From positions 1 through 51,035 of the forward strand of contig CACEJY010000011.1 in NCBI GenBank assembly GCA_902559985.1: a DNA stretch of 51,035 nucleotides, given 5' to 3'. A program made the position numbers and the translations under genes. The notes under the pieces were generated by a model that worked only from the letters and a program-made list of their open reading frames with translations, made no database searches and was not told the DNA's origin. Positions 9,485-18,688 of the stretch are shown here, piece after piece. The stretch is from an uncultured SAR116 cluster alpha proteobacterium (GTDB taxonomy: Bacteria > Pseudomonadota > Alphaproteobacteria > Puniceispirillales > Puniceispirillaceae). Position 1 is the first letter of the stretch, and the number at the start of each line of letters is the position of its first letter.

Positions 9485-10819
9485 ATGGCATCATCGGCAG
9501 ACCGTATGGCAGCAGGCGCAAGTTTTGGGGCGTTGGCAAAGGCTGACGAGCTGAAAAAGCGCTTGTGGTTTACGGTTGGCGCGCTAATTATCTATCGGCT
9601 TGGTACCTATCTTCCGTTACCAGGTATTGATCCGAACGCTCTCTCGGACATTTTTTCACAGCAATCTAGTGGCATTTTGGGCATGTTCGACATGTTCTCA
9701 GGTGGCGCGCTTGGCCGAATGACCATTTTTGCCCTGAATATTATGCCCTACATCACGGCTTCAATTATTATGCAATTGATGACTGCGATTGTACCTTCGC
9801 TTGAATCCTTGAAAAAAGACGGTGAGGCTGGCCGTAAAATGATCAACCAATATACCCGTTATTTGACGGTTTTATTGGCATCTGTGCAGGGGTACGGCAT
9901 GGCTGTAGGGCTAGAGGCTGCCAGTGGGGTGGTTAACGACCCCGGCCTGTTCTTCCGTGTGACAACAGTGGTGACACTCGTCGGTGGTACTCTTTTCCTC
10001 ATGTGGCTTGGTGAACAGATCACCAGCCGCGGGGTTGGTAACGGTATTTCTTTGATTATTTTCGCTGGCATTGTGGCAAATCTGCCAACTGCGCTTGCTG
10101 GCACGCTAGAGCTTGGCAGAACTGGCGCATTATCATCCCTACTGATTATCCTGCTTTTGACAATGGCGGTTGCCGTGGTGGCGTTTATTGTATTTATCGA
10201 GAGGTCAGTTCGGAAGATTTTGGTGCAGTATCCAAAGCGCCAGCACGGCAACAAAGTCTTTGGCGGAGATCAGTCATTTTTGCCTTTGAAAATAAACGTG
10301 CCGGGCGTTATACCGCCAATTTTCGCGTCATCGCTATTGCTGATGCCGGTTTCGATTATTAACCTAACTGGCGGTCAGGCTGGCGGGGCTGAATGGCTTG
10401 TAACCCTTAATGCTATGCTTGGTCGTGGTCAACCACTTTACCTGTTGATCTACGTATCGATGATTGTGTTTTTTGCTTTCTTTTACACAGCTATTGTTTT
10501 TAATCCAGAAGATACTGCTGAAAATCTTCGGAAATATGGCGGCTATATTCCTGGCATTCGACCGGGTAAATCCACCGCTGATTATCTAGATTTTGTGCTG
10601 ACACGTTTAACTGTCCTTGGTGCTTCGTATTTGGCTGCTGTTTGTATTTTACCTGAACTATTGATCAGCAAATATTCAGTCCCGTTCTATTTTGGCGGCA
10701 CATCACTCTTGATTGTTGTCACCGTTTCGCTTGATACGGTAGGTCAGATTCAATCGCACCTCTTAGCGCATCAATATCAAGGGTTAGTCAAAAAGTCCCG
10801 TTTAAAAGGGCGTCGATAG
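9485..10819 (+). CDS. secY: Protein translocase channel subunit SecY
   Basis: SecY is the pore of the Sec translocon in the inner membrane. The 444-residue product has ten hydrophobic segments. Visible family features include LGTYLPLPGIDP in the first membrane hairpin, the YITASIIMQLM segment near TM2, GVGNGISLIIFAGIV around residue 185, and the cytoplasmic loop with QYPKRQHGNKVFGG, which contacts SecA and the ribosome. It directly abuts adk without a single spacer base, so the two are probably translated together. Confidence 0.97.
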   Translation: MASSADRMAAGASFGALAKADELKKRLWFTVGALIIYRLGTYLPLPGIDPNALSDIFSQQSSGILGMFDMFSGGALGRMTIFALNIMPYITASIIMQLMTAIVPSLESLKKDGEAGRKMINQYTRYLTVLLASVQGYGMAVGLEAASGVVNDPGLFFRVTTVVTLVGGTLFLMWLGEQITSRGVGNGISLIIFAGIVANLPTALAGTLELGRTGALSSLLIILLLTMAVAVVAFIVFIERSVRKILVQYPKRQHGNKVFGGDQSFLPLKINVPGVIPPIFASSLLLMPVSIINLTGGQAGGAEWLVTLNAMLGRGQPLYLLIYVSMIVFFAFFYTAIVFNPEDTAENLRKYGGYIPGIRPGKSTADYLDFVLTRLTVLGASYLAAVCILPELLISKYSVPFYFGGTSLLIVVTVSLDTVGQIQSHLLAHQYQGLVKKSRLKGRR

Positions 10820-11386
10820 ATGATTATCGCTCTGTTTGGTGCGCCGGGTGCAGGAAAAGGCACACAAGCCGAACGGCTTGTTGTAAAAAGAGGGTTAGTG
10901 CAGTTGTCGTCAGGGGCAATGCTTAGGGCGGCGATTGCTGAAGGAACCGAGCTTGGGCTGCGCGCCAAAGATATTATCGATGGTGGTGACCTGGTGTCGG
11001 ATGAAATTATTGTTGGCATGGTTGAGGCACGGATTGATGATCACGATTGTGCGCAGGGAGTTATTCTTGATGGGTTCCCTCGGACGGTGACACAAGCATA
11101 CGCGCTAGACGAAATGTTACTTGGCAAGGGACTCTCCCTTGATTACTTTATTCAAATTGAGGTTGATGATGCAGCTTTGTTTGCGCGTATCGAAAACAGG
11201 GCTGCCAAAACAGGTGGCGCCAGAGCTGATGATAATGCTGCTACGCTTCGCAGGCGCTTGGCAGTATATCACGAGAGGACAGCGCCACTCCTTCCGTATT
11301 ATGCGAAAAAAGGAGTGTTACGAAGTGTGGATGGCATGAATTCTGTTGATGAGGTCGCTGCACAAATTGATACTATTTTGGGTTAA
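10820..11386 (+). CDS. adk: Adenylate kinase, short form with reduced LID
   Basis: Adenylate kinase converts ATP and AMP to two ADP in the cytoplasm. The 188-residue product has the P-loop GAPGAGKGTQ (residues 7-16), the NMP-binding region with SSGAMLRAAI, and GFPRT near residue 85. It is shorter than the roughly 214-residue enterobacterial form because the LID is replaced by a short loop around ENRAAKTGGARADDN, without zinc-binding cysteines. Short-LID forms are known in alphaproteobacteria. The ATG follows the secY stop directly. Confidence 0.96.
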   Translation: MIIALFGAPGAGKGTQAERLVVKRGLVQLSSGAMLRAAIAEGTELGLRAKDIIDGGDLVSDEIIVGMVEARIDDHDCAQGVILDGFPRTVTQAYALDEMLLGKGLSLDYFIQIEVDDAALFARIENRAAKTGGARADDNAATLRRRLAVYHERTAPLLPYYAKKGVLRSVDGMNSVDEVAAQIDTILG

Positions 11387-11402
11387 CGCGATTGCGTTAT
11401 GG

Positions 11403-11430
11403 TTGACTGTTTCAGGTTTAGGCCTATAAT
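11403..11430 (+). promoter_or_regulatory. Predicted sigma70-type promoter for the alpha operon
   Basis: A TTGACT -35 element (11403-11408) and a perfect TATAAT -10 element (11425-11430) are separated by 16 bases in the adk-rpsM gap. Transcription would begin near 11437, leaving a leader of about 95 bases before rpsM. This would let rpsM, rpsK, rpoA and rplQ be transcribed independently of the upstream operon. The call rests on sequence match only. Confidence 0.7.
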
Positions 11431-11455
11431 TCGCCGCCGTTAGAGGGAATTACCA

Positions 11456-11500
11456 ATGAAAATGGCGAAAAATGGGTTCCGCGTCGCGGGTGACCGATGA
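11456..11500 (+). CDS. Possible 14-residue leader peptide upstream of rpsM
   Basis: A short open frame (MKMAKNGFRVAGDR, then TGA) lies in the predicted rpsM leader, downstream of the promoter. GAGGGAAT about 10 bases before the ATG could serve as a ribosome binding site. Basic composition is like ribosomal protein N-termini, so it may also be a relic. No function can be assigned from sequence alone. Confidence 0.25.
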   Translation: MKMAKNGFRVAGDR

Positions 11501-11531
11501 AGACAGTCGTGAGTGAAAAAGGAGCCGAGCT

Positions 11532-11900
11532 GTGGCACGAATTGCTGGTGTAAATATTCCGACCAAAAAACGAGTCGAGATCGCACTGACTTATATCCAT
11601 GGTATTGGGACAACCAGTGCCAAAAAAATCTGTGCAAAGGCGGGTGTTCCTGATGAGCGTCGCGTAAATGATTTGTCAGAAGAGGAATTAACCCGTCTCC
11701 GCGACATCATTGATGGCGATCAACTTGTAGAGGGCGATCTCCGTCGTCAGACATCAATGAATATAAAGCGTTACCTTGATCTTGGTTGTTTGCGCGGGCT
11801 ACGTCATCGCCGCAACCTCCCAGTTCGAGGGCAACGCACCCATACCAATGCGCGCACCCGCAAAGGCCCTGCAAAGGCCATTGCTGGTAAGAAGAAATAG
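11532..11900 (+). CDS. rpsM: 30S ribosomal protein S13
   Basis: S13 is a head protein that contacts the P-site tRNA and S19. The 122-residue product starts [20 protein letters not shown] and ends with the [15 protein letters not shown] motif. The start codon is GTG, with AAAGGAG placed about 9 bases upstream; no ATG gives the conserved N-terminus. It opens the alpha operon after a 145-base gap from adk. Confidence 0.97.
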   Translation: MARIAGVNIPTKKRVEIALTYIHGIGTTSAKKICAKAGVPDERRVNDLSEEELTRLRDIIDGDQLVEGDLRRQTSMNIKRYLDLGCLRGLRHRRNLPVRGQRTHTNARTRKGPAKAIAGKKK

Positions 11901-11927
11901 CAACGCGGATTTTAGGAGACTAATAGA

Positions 11928-12323
11928 ATGGCAAAACAACCTGGCCAAGGCCGTGTTCGTCGTCGCGAGCGCAAGAACATCACTAACGGCGTTGCTCATG
12001 TAAACTCAACGTTTAATAACACAATGGTGACTATAACAGATGTGCAGGGCAACACAATTGCCTGGGCATCTGCTGGCGGAATGGGCTTTAAAGGCTCAAG
12101 GAAGTCAACGCCATTTGCAGCTCAACTCGCGGCGGAAGAGGCGGGCAAAAAAGCGGCGGAGCACGGAATGAAGGCGCTTGATGTTCAAGTGCGCGGCCCA
12201 GGATCGGGGCGCGAGTCGGCGCTTCGTGCTCTGCAATCTGTTGGATTCAATGTCACGTCAATTCGCGACGTGACTCCAATTCCACATAACGGGTGCCGGC
12301 CGCGGAAACGTCGCAGGGTATAG
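11928..12323 (+). CDS. rpsK: 30S ribosomal protein S11
   Basis: S11 forms part of the platform near the mRNA exit. The 131-residue product contains [18 protein letters not shown] and the C-terminal signature [29 protein letters not shown] ribosome binding site precedes it. As is usual in alphaproteobacteria, rpsD does not follow and rpoA comes next. Confidence 0.97.
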   Translation: MAKQPGQGRVRRRERKNITNGVAHVNSTFNNTMVTITDVQGNTIAWASAGGMGFKGSRKSTPFAAQLAAEEAGKKAAEHGMKALDVQVRGPGSGRESALRALQSVGFNVTSIRDVTPIPHNGCRPRKRRRV

Positions 12324-12404
12324 TGGCCTCATTATCGCTGGATTTATTACCCCTGTCCGCATTGATGCAGGATATGGGATCATCTCGAATAAAAGGATAT
12401 CGCC

Positions 12405-13418
12405 ATGATTGAGAAGAATTGGCTAGACCTCAAAAAGCCTGACGAAATGGAAATAAAGGTTTCCGAATATAACCCGAGCCAGGCTGTTGTTGCAGTTGGG
12501 CCTTTTGAGCGTGGTTTCGGTGTGACCATTGGTAACGCGTTGCGTCGGGTTTTGCTATCGTCGCTGCAGGGTGCTGCTGTCACGTCAGTGCAGATTCAAG
12601 GCGTTGTACACGAGTTTTCTTCAATTCCCAGCGTTCGTGAAGACGTCACCGATCTGGTGCTGAATCTTAAAGGGATTGCGGTTCGCATGGAAGAGGAGGG
12701 GCCAAAGCGCCTTCGTCTTGCCGTTGATGGTCCTGCGACGGTAACCGCGGGTATGATCACCGAAACCGCCAATGTGGATATTATGAACCCAGATCATGTT
12801 TTGTGCCATCTCGATAAGGGTGCAAAGTTGGCTATGGAACTGACGGTTGATACAGGCAAGGGTTACGTCCCAGCTAGCGTGCACCGCACCGAGGACTCGC
12901 CAATAGGTCTGATTCCCATTGATGCAATTTTTAGCCCTGTTCGTCAGGTTGCATACAAGGTAGAAAATGCTCGAATTGGTCAGATCACTGATTATGACAA
13001 ATTGTTGTTGACCATCGAAACAGATGGGTCAATTTCTCCTGAAGACGCAGTGGCTTATGCGGCTCGCATTTTGCAGGAGCAGTTGCAGACTTTTATCAAT
13101 TTTGAGGAGCCGAAAGGTGACCCAACACCTGCAGAGCCAGAATTGCCGTTTAGTCGTAATCTGTTGCGAAAGGTTGATGAACTTGAACTGTCAGTCCGTT
13201 CGGCAAACTGTCTAAAGAACGACAATATCGTGTACATTGGTGATCTGGTTCTAAAGACTGAGCATGAAATGCTGCGGACACCTAATTTCGGTAGAAAGTC
13301 GCTTAACGAGATCAAAGAAGTTCTCAAGGGTATGAATCTAGAGCTGGGGATGGATATTACTAACTGGCCACCAGAAAATGTGGAAGAATTGGCGCGGCGC
13401 CTGGATGAACCGTTTTAA
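12405..13418 (+). CDS. rpoA: RNA polymerase alpha subunit
   Basis: The alpha subunit nucleates RNA polymerase assembly and contacts UP elements and activators. The 337-residue product has the N-terminal dimerisation domain ([20 protein letters not shown] near residue 38, and [13 protein letters not shown]) up to about residue 235, a linker, and the C-terminal helix-hairpin-helix domain ([17 protein letters not shown], then [13 protein letters not shown]). An AAAGGATAT sequence before the ATG is the likely ribosome binding site. Confidence 0.97.
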   Translation: MIEKNWLDLKKPDEMEIKVSEYNPSQAVVAVGPFERGFGVTIGNALRRVLLSSLQGAAVTSVQIQGVVHEFSSIPSVREDVTDLVLNLKGIAVRMEEEGPKRLRLAVDGPATVTAGMITETANVDIMNPDHVLCHLDKGAKLAMELTVDTGKGYVPASVHRTEDSPIGLIPIDAIFSPVRQVAYKVENARIGQITDYDKLLLTIETDGSISPEDAVAYAARILQEQLQTFINFEEPKGDPTPAEPELPFSRNLLRKVDELELSVRSANCLKNDNIVYIGDLVLKTEHEMLRTPNFGRKSLNEIKEVLKGMNLELGMDITNWPPENVEELARRLDEPF

Positions 13419-13460
13419 CGGCACGCCTGTCTCGCTTCATAGAAACTTGGGAGAAATATC

Positions 13461-13895
13461 ATGCGTCATCGAAATGCCGGTAGAAAACTGAACCGCACCT
13501 CACAGCATCGCCAAATGTTGTTCCGCAACATGGCTCAGGCATTAATAAAGCACGAACAGATTGTAACAACCTTGCCAAAAGCGAAGGAACTACGCCCTGT
13601 TGTTGAGCGTTTGATCACGCTCGGCAAGCGCGGTGATTTGCACGCTCGCCGTCTTGCTTTTGCCCGAATTCGCGATGAAGCTATGACAAAGAAACTCTTT
13701 GACGTTCTTGGTCCACGTTATAATGAACGAGCTGGTGGTTATACACGAGTTTTAAAAGCGGGGTTTCGTTATGGTGACTCTGCACCAATGGCCGTTATTG
13801 AGTTGGTTGACCGTGATGAAGATGCGCGCGGTCAGGACTCCGGTCCAGTTGAAATGGATGAGGCAACTGACGTTGAGGCAGGTGCTACGGCCTGA
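13461..13895 (+). CDS. rplQ: 50S ribosomal protein L17
   Basis: L17 lies near the tunnel exit of the large subunit. The 144-residue product starts [18 protein letters not shown] and has the [20 protein letters not shown] motif. A roughly 20-residue Asp/Glu-rich tail extends past the core. It is the last gene of the alpha operon and is followed by an intrinsic terminator. Confidence 0.97.
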   Translation: MRHRNAGRKLNRTSQHRQMLFRNMAQALIKHEQIVTTLPKAKELRPVVERLITLGKRGDLHARRLAFARIRDEAMTKKLFDVLGPRYNERAGGYTRVLKAGFRYGDSAPMAVIELVDRDEDARGQDSGPVEMDEATDVEAGATA

Positions 13896-13939
13896 TCTCC
13901 AGCAAAAACCACTGCTTAACCAAATTATAAACGATTACC

Positions 13940-13967
13940 GGGCCTACTTTGAGTGGCCCTTTTTTCT
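13940..13967 (+). terminator. Intrinsic terminator after rplQ
   Basis: GGGCC (13940-13944) pairs with GGCCC (13955-13959); inside it ACT and AGT can extend the stem with one bulged base, leaving a TTG loop. A run of six T and then CTTT follows directly. This is a textbook rho-independent terminator and ends the ribosomal super-operon. Confidence 0.85.
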
Positions 13968-14004
13968 TTGCACCAATGGGCTGGTTAGGCAAGTATAGCG
14001 TGTT

Positions 14005-15303
14005 ATGAACGAACTTGATCTTGACTCTGGTCCGGCGGTCCCGCTCGCTGAAATGTTGCGTCCGAGAACTTTGGATAGTGTAGTTGGTCAGGAACAGCTT
14101 CTTGGCCCGCAGGGTAGGCTACGTTTGATGCTGGCCTCCAATGCGCTGGCATCAATTATTTTCTGGGGGCCACCGGGGACGGGTAAAACCACAATTGCCC
14201 GTCTACTTGCCGATGCTGCTGATATGGCCTTTGAGCCGGTATCGGCGGTGTTTGACGGGGTTGGCGAATTACGCAAGGTCTTTACCCGTGCTGAACAGCG
14301 TCGCCTGCAAGGCTGTCGGACCCTACTTTTTGTTGACGAGGTTCACCGGTTTAATAAGGCCCAGCAGGATGGGCTTCTGCCACGGGTTGAAGATGGGACG
14401 GTAACCCTTGTCGGTGCGACCACAGAGAATCCTTCATTTGCGTTGAATAGGGCTTTATTGTCACGCGCGCAGGTCCTCGTTTTGGAACGGCTGGACAATA
14501 AGGCGTTAGAGATGATCCTAGCGCGTCTTGAGGCGCATATAGGAGGTAATTTGCCACTTGATGCCGATGCGCGGACCGCGCTTATTGGGATGGCGGATGG
14601 AGATGGACGGTATTTGTTGAATATGGCAAGCCTTCTTATAGGACTGCCAGCATCACCAAAGATAGATAGCAGCGCATTGGCCAAACTGGTGGCGGGCCAC
14701 GCACAAGCATTTGATCGAAAAGGGGATCAGCATTATAATCTTATTTCGGCGTTGCATAAGACGTTGCGCTCATCTGATGCGGATGCTGGGCTTTACTGGC
14801 TAGCTCGAATGCTGGCAGGTGGGGAGGACCCACATTTTATTCTCCGGCGGCTAACTCGTTTTGCTGCCGAAGATATTGGCCTTGCCGAACCCGAAGCCCA
14901 ATCCCGTGCATTGGCGGCATGGCAGGCCTATGAACGACTGGGTAGCCCAGAAGGCGACCTTGCAATTGCCGGGTTGGTGGTCTACTTGGCAACCGCGCCA
15001 AAATCAAACGCATCTTATATTGCATTCAAGGAAGCAAGCCGGGTGGCGGCTACAACCGGATCCTTGAGCCCGCCCGCGCATATTCTGAATGCCCCAACCA
15101 AATTGATGAAAGAGCTTGGCTATGGGGCCGGTTATGCGTATGACCATGATGACGCGGCCGGTTTTTCCGGACAGAATTGTTTTCCCGATGGGATGGCACG
15201 ACAACGGTTTTACCAACCGGTTGAACGGGGCTTTGAACGTGAAATTGCCAAGCGTATGGCCTATTGGGACCGATTGCGGATAGAGAAGGGAATTAAGGAT
15301 TAG
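14005..15303 (+). CDS. rarA: Replication-associated recombination protein RarA (MgsA)
   Basis: RarA is a clamp-loader-like AAA+ ATPase acting at stalled replication forks. The 432-residue product has the family start (LAEMLRPRTLDSVVGQEQLL), Walker A GPPGTGKTT at residues 55-63, Walker B LLFVDEVHRF around 108-116, and sensor-1 GATTENPSF. The C-terminal half contains the tetramerisation-type region with DAGLYWLARMLAGGEDP. It is the first gene after the terminator and begins a housekeeping block whose order (rarA, crcB, rluC, ATP12) is common in alphaproteobacteria. Confidence 0.95.
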   Translation: MNELDLDSGPAVPLAEMLRPRTLDSVVGQEQLLGPQGRLRLMLASNALASIIFWGPPGTGKTTIARLLADAADMAFEPVSAVFDGVGELRKVFTRAEQRRLQGCRTLLFVDEVHRFNKAQQDGLLPRVEDGTVTLVGATTENPSFALNRALLSRAQVLVLERLDNKALEMILARLEAHIGGNLPLDADARTALIGMADGDGRYLLNMASLLIGLPASPKIDSSALAKLVAGHAQAFDRKGDQHYNLISALHKTLRSSDADAGLYWLARMLAGGEDPHFILRRLTRFAAEDIGLAEPEAQSRALAAWQAYERLGSPEGDLAIAGLVVYLATAPKSNASYIAFKEASRVAATTGSLSPPAHILNAPTKLMKELGYGAGYAYDHDDAAGFSGQNCFPDGMARQRFYQPVERGFEREIAKRMAYWDRLRIEKGIKD

Positions 15304-15312
15304 CGTTCGATA

Positions 15313-15712
15313 ATGGCAACAATGACGATTATGGCTGCTGTGGCGGTTGGTTGTAAGATAGGAGCAGTACTGACGCTATAGTGTCAGCCTTGCAACAAGG
15401 GCCAGCATTTCTGGGGTCAACGGCCCATTGGTAACCTTGGTTGTGATTGGCGTTGGTTTGCCTTTTATGGGCTGCCTTGCTAGTCGTATTGCCGCAGGTA
15501 TGGTTCTGCTCTAAGGATGCCTTAGCTTTCTGGTCGTTAAGGTGCTTGGTGCCTTGACGACATTTTCTAACTTTACTAGGGATGCTGACCAATTATGGCA
15601 AACAAAAGAGGTTATAATGGCTGCTGTTTATGTTGTGTTACCGTTTGTGCTGTCAATGGCGGCGCTTGGGGTAATGTTTGTAGCCGTTCGGCATAGCGGG
15701 ATTTGGCACTGA
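15313..15712 (+). pseudogene. crcB: Decayed crcB (Fluc fluoride channel) remnant
   Basis: This roughly 400-base stretch has no intact gene, but translation gives three pieces matching CrcB in order: an N-terminal membrane start in frame 1 (MATMTIMAAVAVGCKIGAVL, then a stop), a middle in another frame (PLVTLVVIGVGLPFMG, where the family has GTLxVNxxGxFxxG), an in-frame TAA at about 15513, and a C-terminal part with LGALTTFSNF, the CrcB phenylalanine-box motif. The conserved Asn of the middle motif is replaced. The final TGA still overlaps the next gene's ATG, as in an operon. CrcB exports fluoride; this copy should be inactive. Confidence 0.72.
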
Positions 15713-16746
15713 TGGATAAAACGTCTAAAAAAGGCCTCGCTGCTAGTAGACCAAAGCCTAAATTCAAAGCTAAATCTGGCAATGAGGCGTGGCATTTTGA
15801 AAATGTGCCTGCCCGTGAAGATGGCACAAGATTGGATAGGTTTTTACGTCGTATAGTCCCCGGGCTCAGGCAAGGACAGATAGAAAGAATGGTGCGCAAT
15901 GGTTTGATCCGCCTTGATGGGGCCAAGACTAAAGTAGCAACAAGGATTCAAACCGGGCAGGTAGTCCGGCTGCCATCAGCGATGCCTGAAATTGCACCGG
16001 CCCGATTAGTGCCTACGCCGCGCATCGTGGCCAGTGCTTCACTGCGCCACAAGCTTGACGATATGTTTCTAGCCGAGGGCAAAGGTTGGCTGGCCCTGAA
16101 TAAACCCAGCGGACTTGCGGTGCAGGGCGGCACTGGTACCCATCAGCACATTGACGGTATGCTAAAGGCGATTAGCGATGATGCCGAAAGCCGATTAAGG
16201 CTTGTCCATCGGATTGACAAGGACACAAGCGGTGTTTTGTTGCTGGCCAAAACAATGGAGGCGGCCCGCAGTTTGACTGAAGCTTTTCAAAAACAACGGC
16301 TGGAGAAGACCTATTTGGCCTTGGTGATTGGTCTGCCGCCAGAGACTGGAAGCATCCGGGTACCTATCCTAAAGAATAGCGGCAAAGCTGGCGAGAAAAT
16401 GCAGGTCCATGAAGACGGGCAAAGCGCGTATACCCTGTATCGGCGGTTGGATCATGCGGGGCGTAAAATTGCGCTGATGGCGCTTCGGCCGTTAACTGGC
16501 AGAACGCATCAATTGCGTGTTCATATGGCATATCTTGGTAACCCAATTTGCGGCGATGGAAAATATGCTGGCGATAATGCCCATCCAGGGGGGCTTATTG
16601 CGCGCCGCCTTCACCTTCATGCGTGGCAATTGAAGCTAGCCGATGGCAAAGTGGTTACCGCCCCCATTAGTTCCCATATGAAAGCCAGTCTTGACGATCT
16701 TGGCATGGTCGTTCCTAGCTTGGGTTGGCGGTTTCAGGATTTTTAA
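15712..16746 (+). CDS. rluC: RluA/RluC-family 23S rRNA pseudouridine synthase
   Basis: The enzyme isomerises specific uridines in large-subunit rRNA. I use the ATG at 15712, which overlaps the crcB remnant stop; a TTG three codons upstream also exists. The 344-residue product has an S4-type RNA-binding domain (RLDRFLRRIVPGLRQGQIER, about 40-59) and the catalytic motif HRIDKDTSG at 166-174 with Asp169 as nucleophile. RTHQLRVHMA is also present. Assignment to RluC rather than another RluA-family member rests on the S4 domain and gene order. Confidence 0.88.
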   Translation: MDKTSKKGLAASRPKPKFKAKSGNEAWHFENVPAREDGTRLDRFLRRIVPGLRQGQIERMVRNGLIRLDGAKTKVATRIQTGQVVRLPSAMPEIAPARLVPTPRIVASASLRHKLDDMFLAEGKGWLALNKPSGLAVQGGTGTHQHIDGMLKAISDDAESRLRLVHRIDKDTSGVLLLAKTMEAARSLTEAFQKQRLEKTYLALVIGLPPETGSIRVPILKNSGKAGEKMQVHEDGQSAYTLYRRLDHAGRKIALMALRPLTGRTHQLRVHMAYLGNPICGDGKYAGDNAHPGGLIARRLHLHAWQLKLADGKVVTAPISSHMKASLDDLGMVVPSLGWRFQDF

Positions 16747-16790
16747 GACCAGCAGCGGAGTAATTACCATGAAAAAGGGTTTAATGCGTT

Positions 16791-17498
16791 ATGGTAGCTA
16801 AAAAGCGGTTTTATGACTCAGTTGAGGTGACCACAAATGATGACGGGTATTCGGTTCAGCTTGATGGAAGGGAAGTAAGGTCACCAGCAGGCAGTTTACT
16901 GCACTTGCCAAAATTTGCGCTTGCCACAGCGATTGCCCATGAATGGCGAGTCCAGGGCGATAAAATTGACCTGGCTAGCATGCCGCTATTCAGTCTTGCG
17001 GTAACCGTGGTGGACCGGGTTACCCCTCAACGCGATGTCATAATTGCGGAACTTTCAGCTTATGGCGGAAATGATCTTTTGTGCTACCGTGATGATCAGG
17101 ATGATCTGGCGAGTCACCAGCAGGAGCAGTGGCAGCCATGGCTAGATCGTCTAGCTAAAAACTGGGGTATTGTCCTCCAAATTGTTACCGGCGTCATGCC
17201 AATTTCTCAACCAGATGCGATCAAATTTCCTAAGCTGATCGCTGGCTATGATGATTGGCGGCTTGGCATGCTGCACCGTGCAACCAGCCTTTCGGGATCG
17301 CTTGTGCTGGGGCTTGGTTTTGTTGATGCGGTGATTGATGATGAGAAGATTTTCACACTAGCTTTTCTGGATGAGCTTTGGCAGAACGAAAAATGGGGTA
17401 CCGATTTTGAAGCGACAGACCGGCACGGGTTTTTACGCAAGGAATTGCAGGATGTGTCGCGCTTTCTTGCGCTTCTGGGAGATACGGCGCTAGCTTGA
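16791..17498 (+). CDS. ATP12-family F1-ATPase assembly chaperone
   Basis: ATP12 proteins help assemble the alpha subunit of F1-ATPase in mitochondria and alphaproteobacteria. The 235-residue product shows the family pattern: KRFYDSVEV at the start, an LDGREVRSPAG segment near residue 24, AIAHEWRVQGDKID, and a C-terminal helical part. A 10-codon frame starting at an ATG at 16770 overlaps its start region and has the better ribosome binding site (GCGGAG), which may affect initiation. It follows the rluC-like gene after 44 bases and is probably in the same operon. Confidence 0.88.
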   Translation: MVAKKRFYDSVEVTTNDDGYSVQLDGREVRSPAGSLLHLPKFALATAIAHEWRVQGDKIDLASMPLFSLAVTVVDRVTPQRDVIIAELSAYGGNDLLCYRDDQDDLASHQQEQWQPWLDRLAKNWGIVLQIVTGVMPISQPDAIKFPKLIAGYDDWRLGMLHRATSLSGSLVLGLGFVDAVIDDEKIFTLAFLDELWQNEKWGTDFEATDRHGFLRKELQDVSRFLALLGDTALA

Positions 17499-17539
17499 TC
17501 ATTAAATAGAGCACGCCTGAATATAAGGAACAATCAATA

Positions 17540-17965
17540 ATGGTGAAAAAGGTGATGAAGGCGAGACAAACCGGGAAGGGCATACAAGATGCCGTATTGC
17601 GACGATTATCATGCTTTGATGCTACTGATCTTGGTCCGCATGCAACCGCCCTTTTCCACGAACTCACTTACACCGCCGCCGCCGGATTGCCGCTTGCCAC
17701 GGTGATTCTTGCCGCCTCGATTGTCGATGTGGTACAGCGTGAGTGGGTTGGGCCAGTCAGTTGTCTGGATGCCGCTACCTTTTCTCAAGCTGGCAGTACA
17801 GCGAGTTTAAGCTGGCTGCGTGGGCGGCGCAACCATCTTGTGCATCATGTGGGGCCAAGTGATGGCTTGATGGGTGAAAGTGATGCGGGGCTCTGGCTTG
17901 CCGATGATGCTGAGCGTGCGATCATAACATTGCTCGATTTTCTGGATGATTTACAATTGTCGTAA
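17540..17965 (+). CDS. Small helical protein with HEPN-like RNxxxH motif
   Basis: The 141-residue product matches no named family that I recognise. It has an Ala-rich helix (AAGLPLATVILAASIVDVVQ, about 47-66) and then WLRGRRNHLVHH, in which Arg97-Asn98 and His102 form the RNxxxH pattern of HEPN domains, which are often RNases or their inactive relatives. The helix ending in an acidic residue before this motif also fits HEPN. No toxin-antitoxin partner adjoins it. An AAGGA sequence lies 11 bases before the ATG. It is convergent with lipB. Confidence 0.6.
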   Translation: MVKKVMKARQTGKGIQDAVLRRLSCFDATDLGPHATALFHELTYTAAAGLPLATVILAASIVDVVQREWVGPVSCLDAATFSQAGSTASLSWLRGRRNHLVHHVGPSDGLMGESDAGLWLADDAERAIITLLDFLDDLQLS

Positions 17966-18013
17966 TAGGTACGTGCTCTCGTAAATTAGGCCAAAGTTTT
18001 TGTTGGCGCTTAG

Positions 18014-18688
18014 TTAGAGAAGTGATGGAAAGAATTTTGGAAACTGTTCTTTTAGTGCTTGGTCAAGGTCATCCATACTGGCAAAGACACCCAAATTGGT
18101 AAACGATGTCACACCACCATCGGTGATCCCGCAAGGAACAATTGCGTCATAGGCGGCTAGATTTGGGTTTAGGTTAATGGCGATGCCGTGCCAAGTTACC
18201 CACCGACTGATACGAATACCAATTGAAGCAATTTTATCAAATCCACTTCTTCCGTTACCAGTATTAACCCAGATACCAGGAAGGTTGTCGCGCCGAAGGC
18301 CGCTAATGCCAAACTGTTTAAGGCTGGCAATAATCCACTCTTCCAAGCCATGCACTAGCGAGCGCACATCTTGACCGCGGCGACTAAGGTCTAACATGAC
18401 ATAAACAACCCGCTGCCCGGGGCCGTGCCAGGTCCACTGTCCGCCGCGCCCTACATGGATAAAGGGCACAGGTCCCGGCGCCAGTAAATCTTCATTTTTT
18501 GCGGACGTGCCTCCAGTATAGATGGGAGTATGTTCGAGCAGCCATACGGCCTCGCTTGCACCGTCACGGCGAATGGCGGCGACAGTCACTTCCATTTTGT
18601 CTAATATAGGCTGATAGGGTTGCAACCCACCAAGGCATTGCCAATCAAGCTTTTGGGCGGTGTCAAACTGGCTTGATGGTGCGGGCAT
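18014..18688 (-). CDS. lipB: Octanoyl-[acyl-carrier-protein]:protein transferase LipB
   Basis: LipB transfers octanoate from acyl carrier protein to lipoyl domains of E2 subunits and the glycine cleavage H protein, the first step of lipoate synthesis. The 224-residue product has GRGGQWTWHGPGQ (80-92), the catalytic Lys at 152 in DKIASIGIRISRWVTWHG, and the catalytic Cys at 186 in VPCGITDGGVTS. Length and motifs are complete. It is transcribed toward the HEPN-like gene. Confidence 0.95.
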   Translation of the reverse strand: MPAPSSQFDTAQKLDWQCLGGLQPYQPILDKMEVTVAAIRRDGASEAVWLLEHTPIYTGGTSAKNEDLLAPGPVPFIHVGRGGQWTWHGPGQRVVYVMLDLSRRGQDVRSLVHGLEEWIIASLKQFGISGLRRDNLPGIWVNTGNGRSGFDKIASIGIRISRWVTWHGIAINLNPNLAAYDAIVPCGITDGGVTSFTNLGVFASMDDLDQALKEQFPKFFPSLL

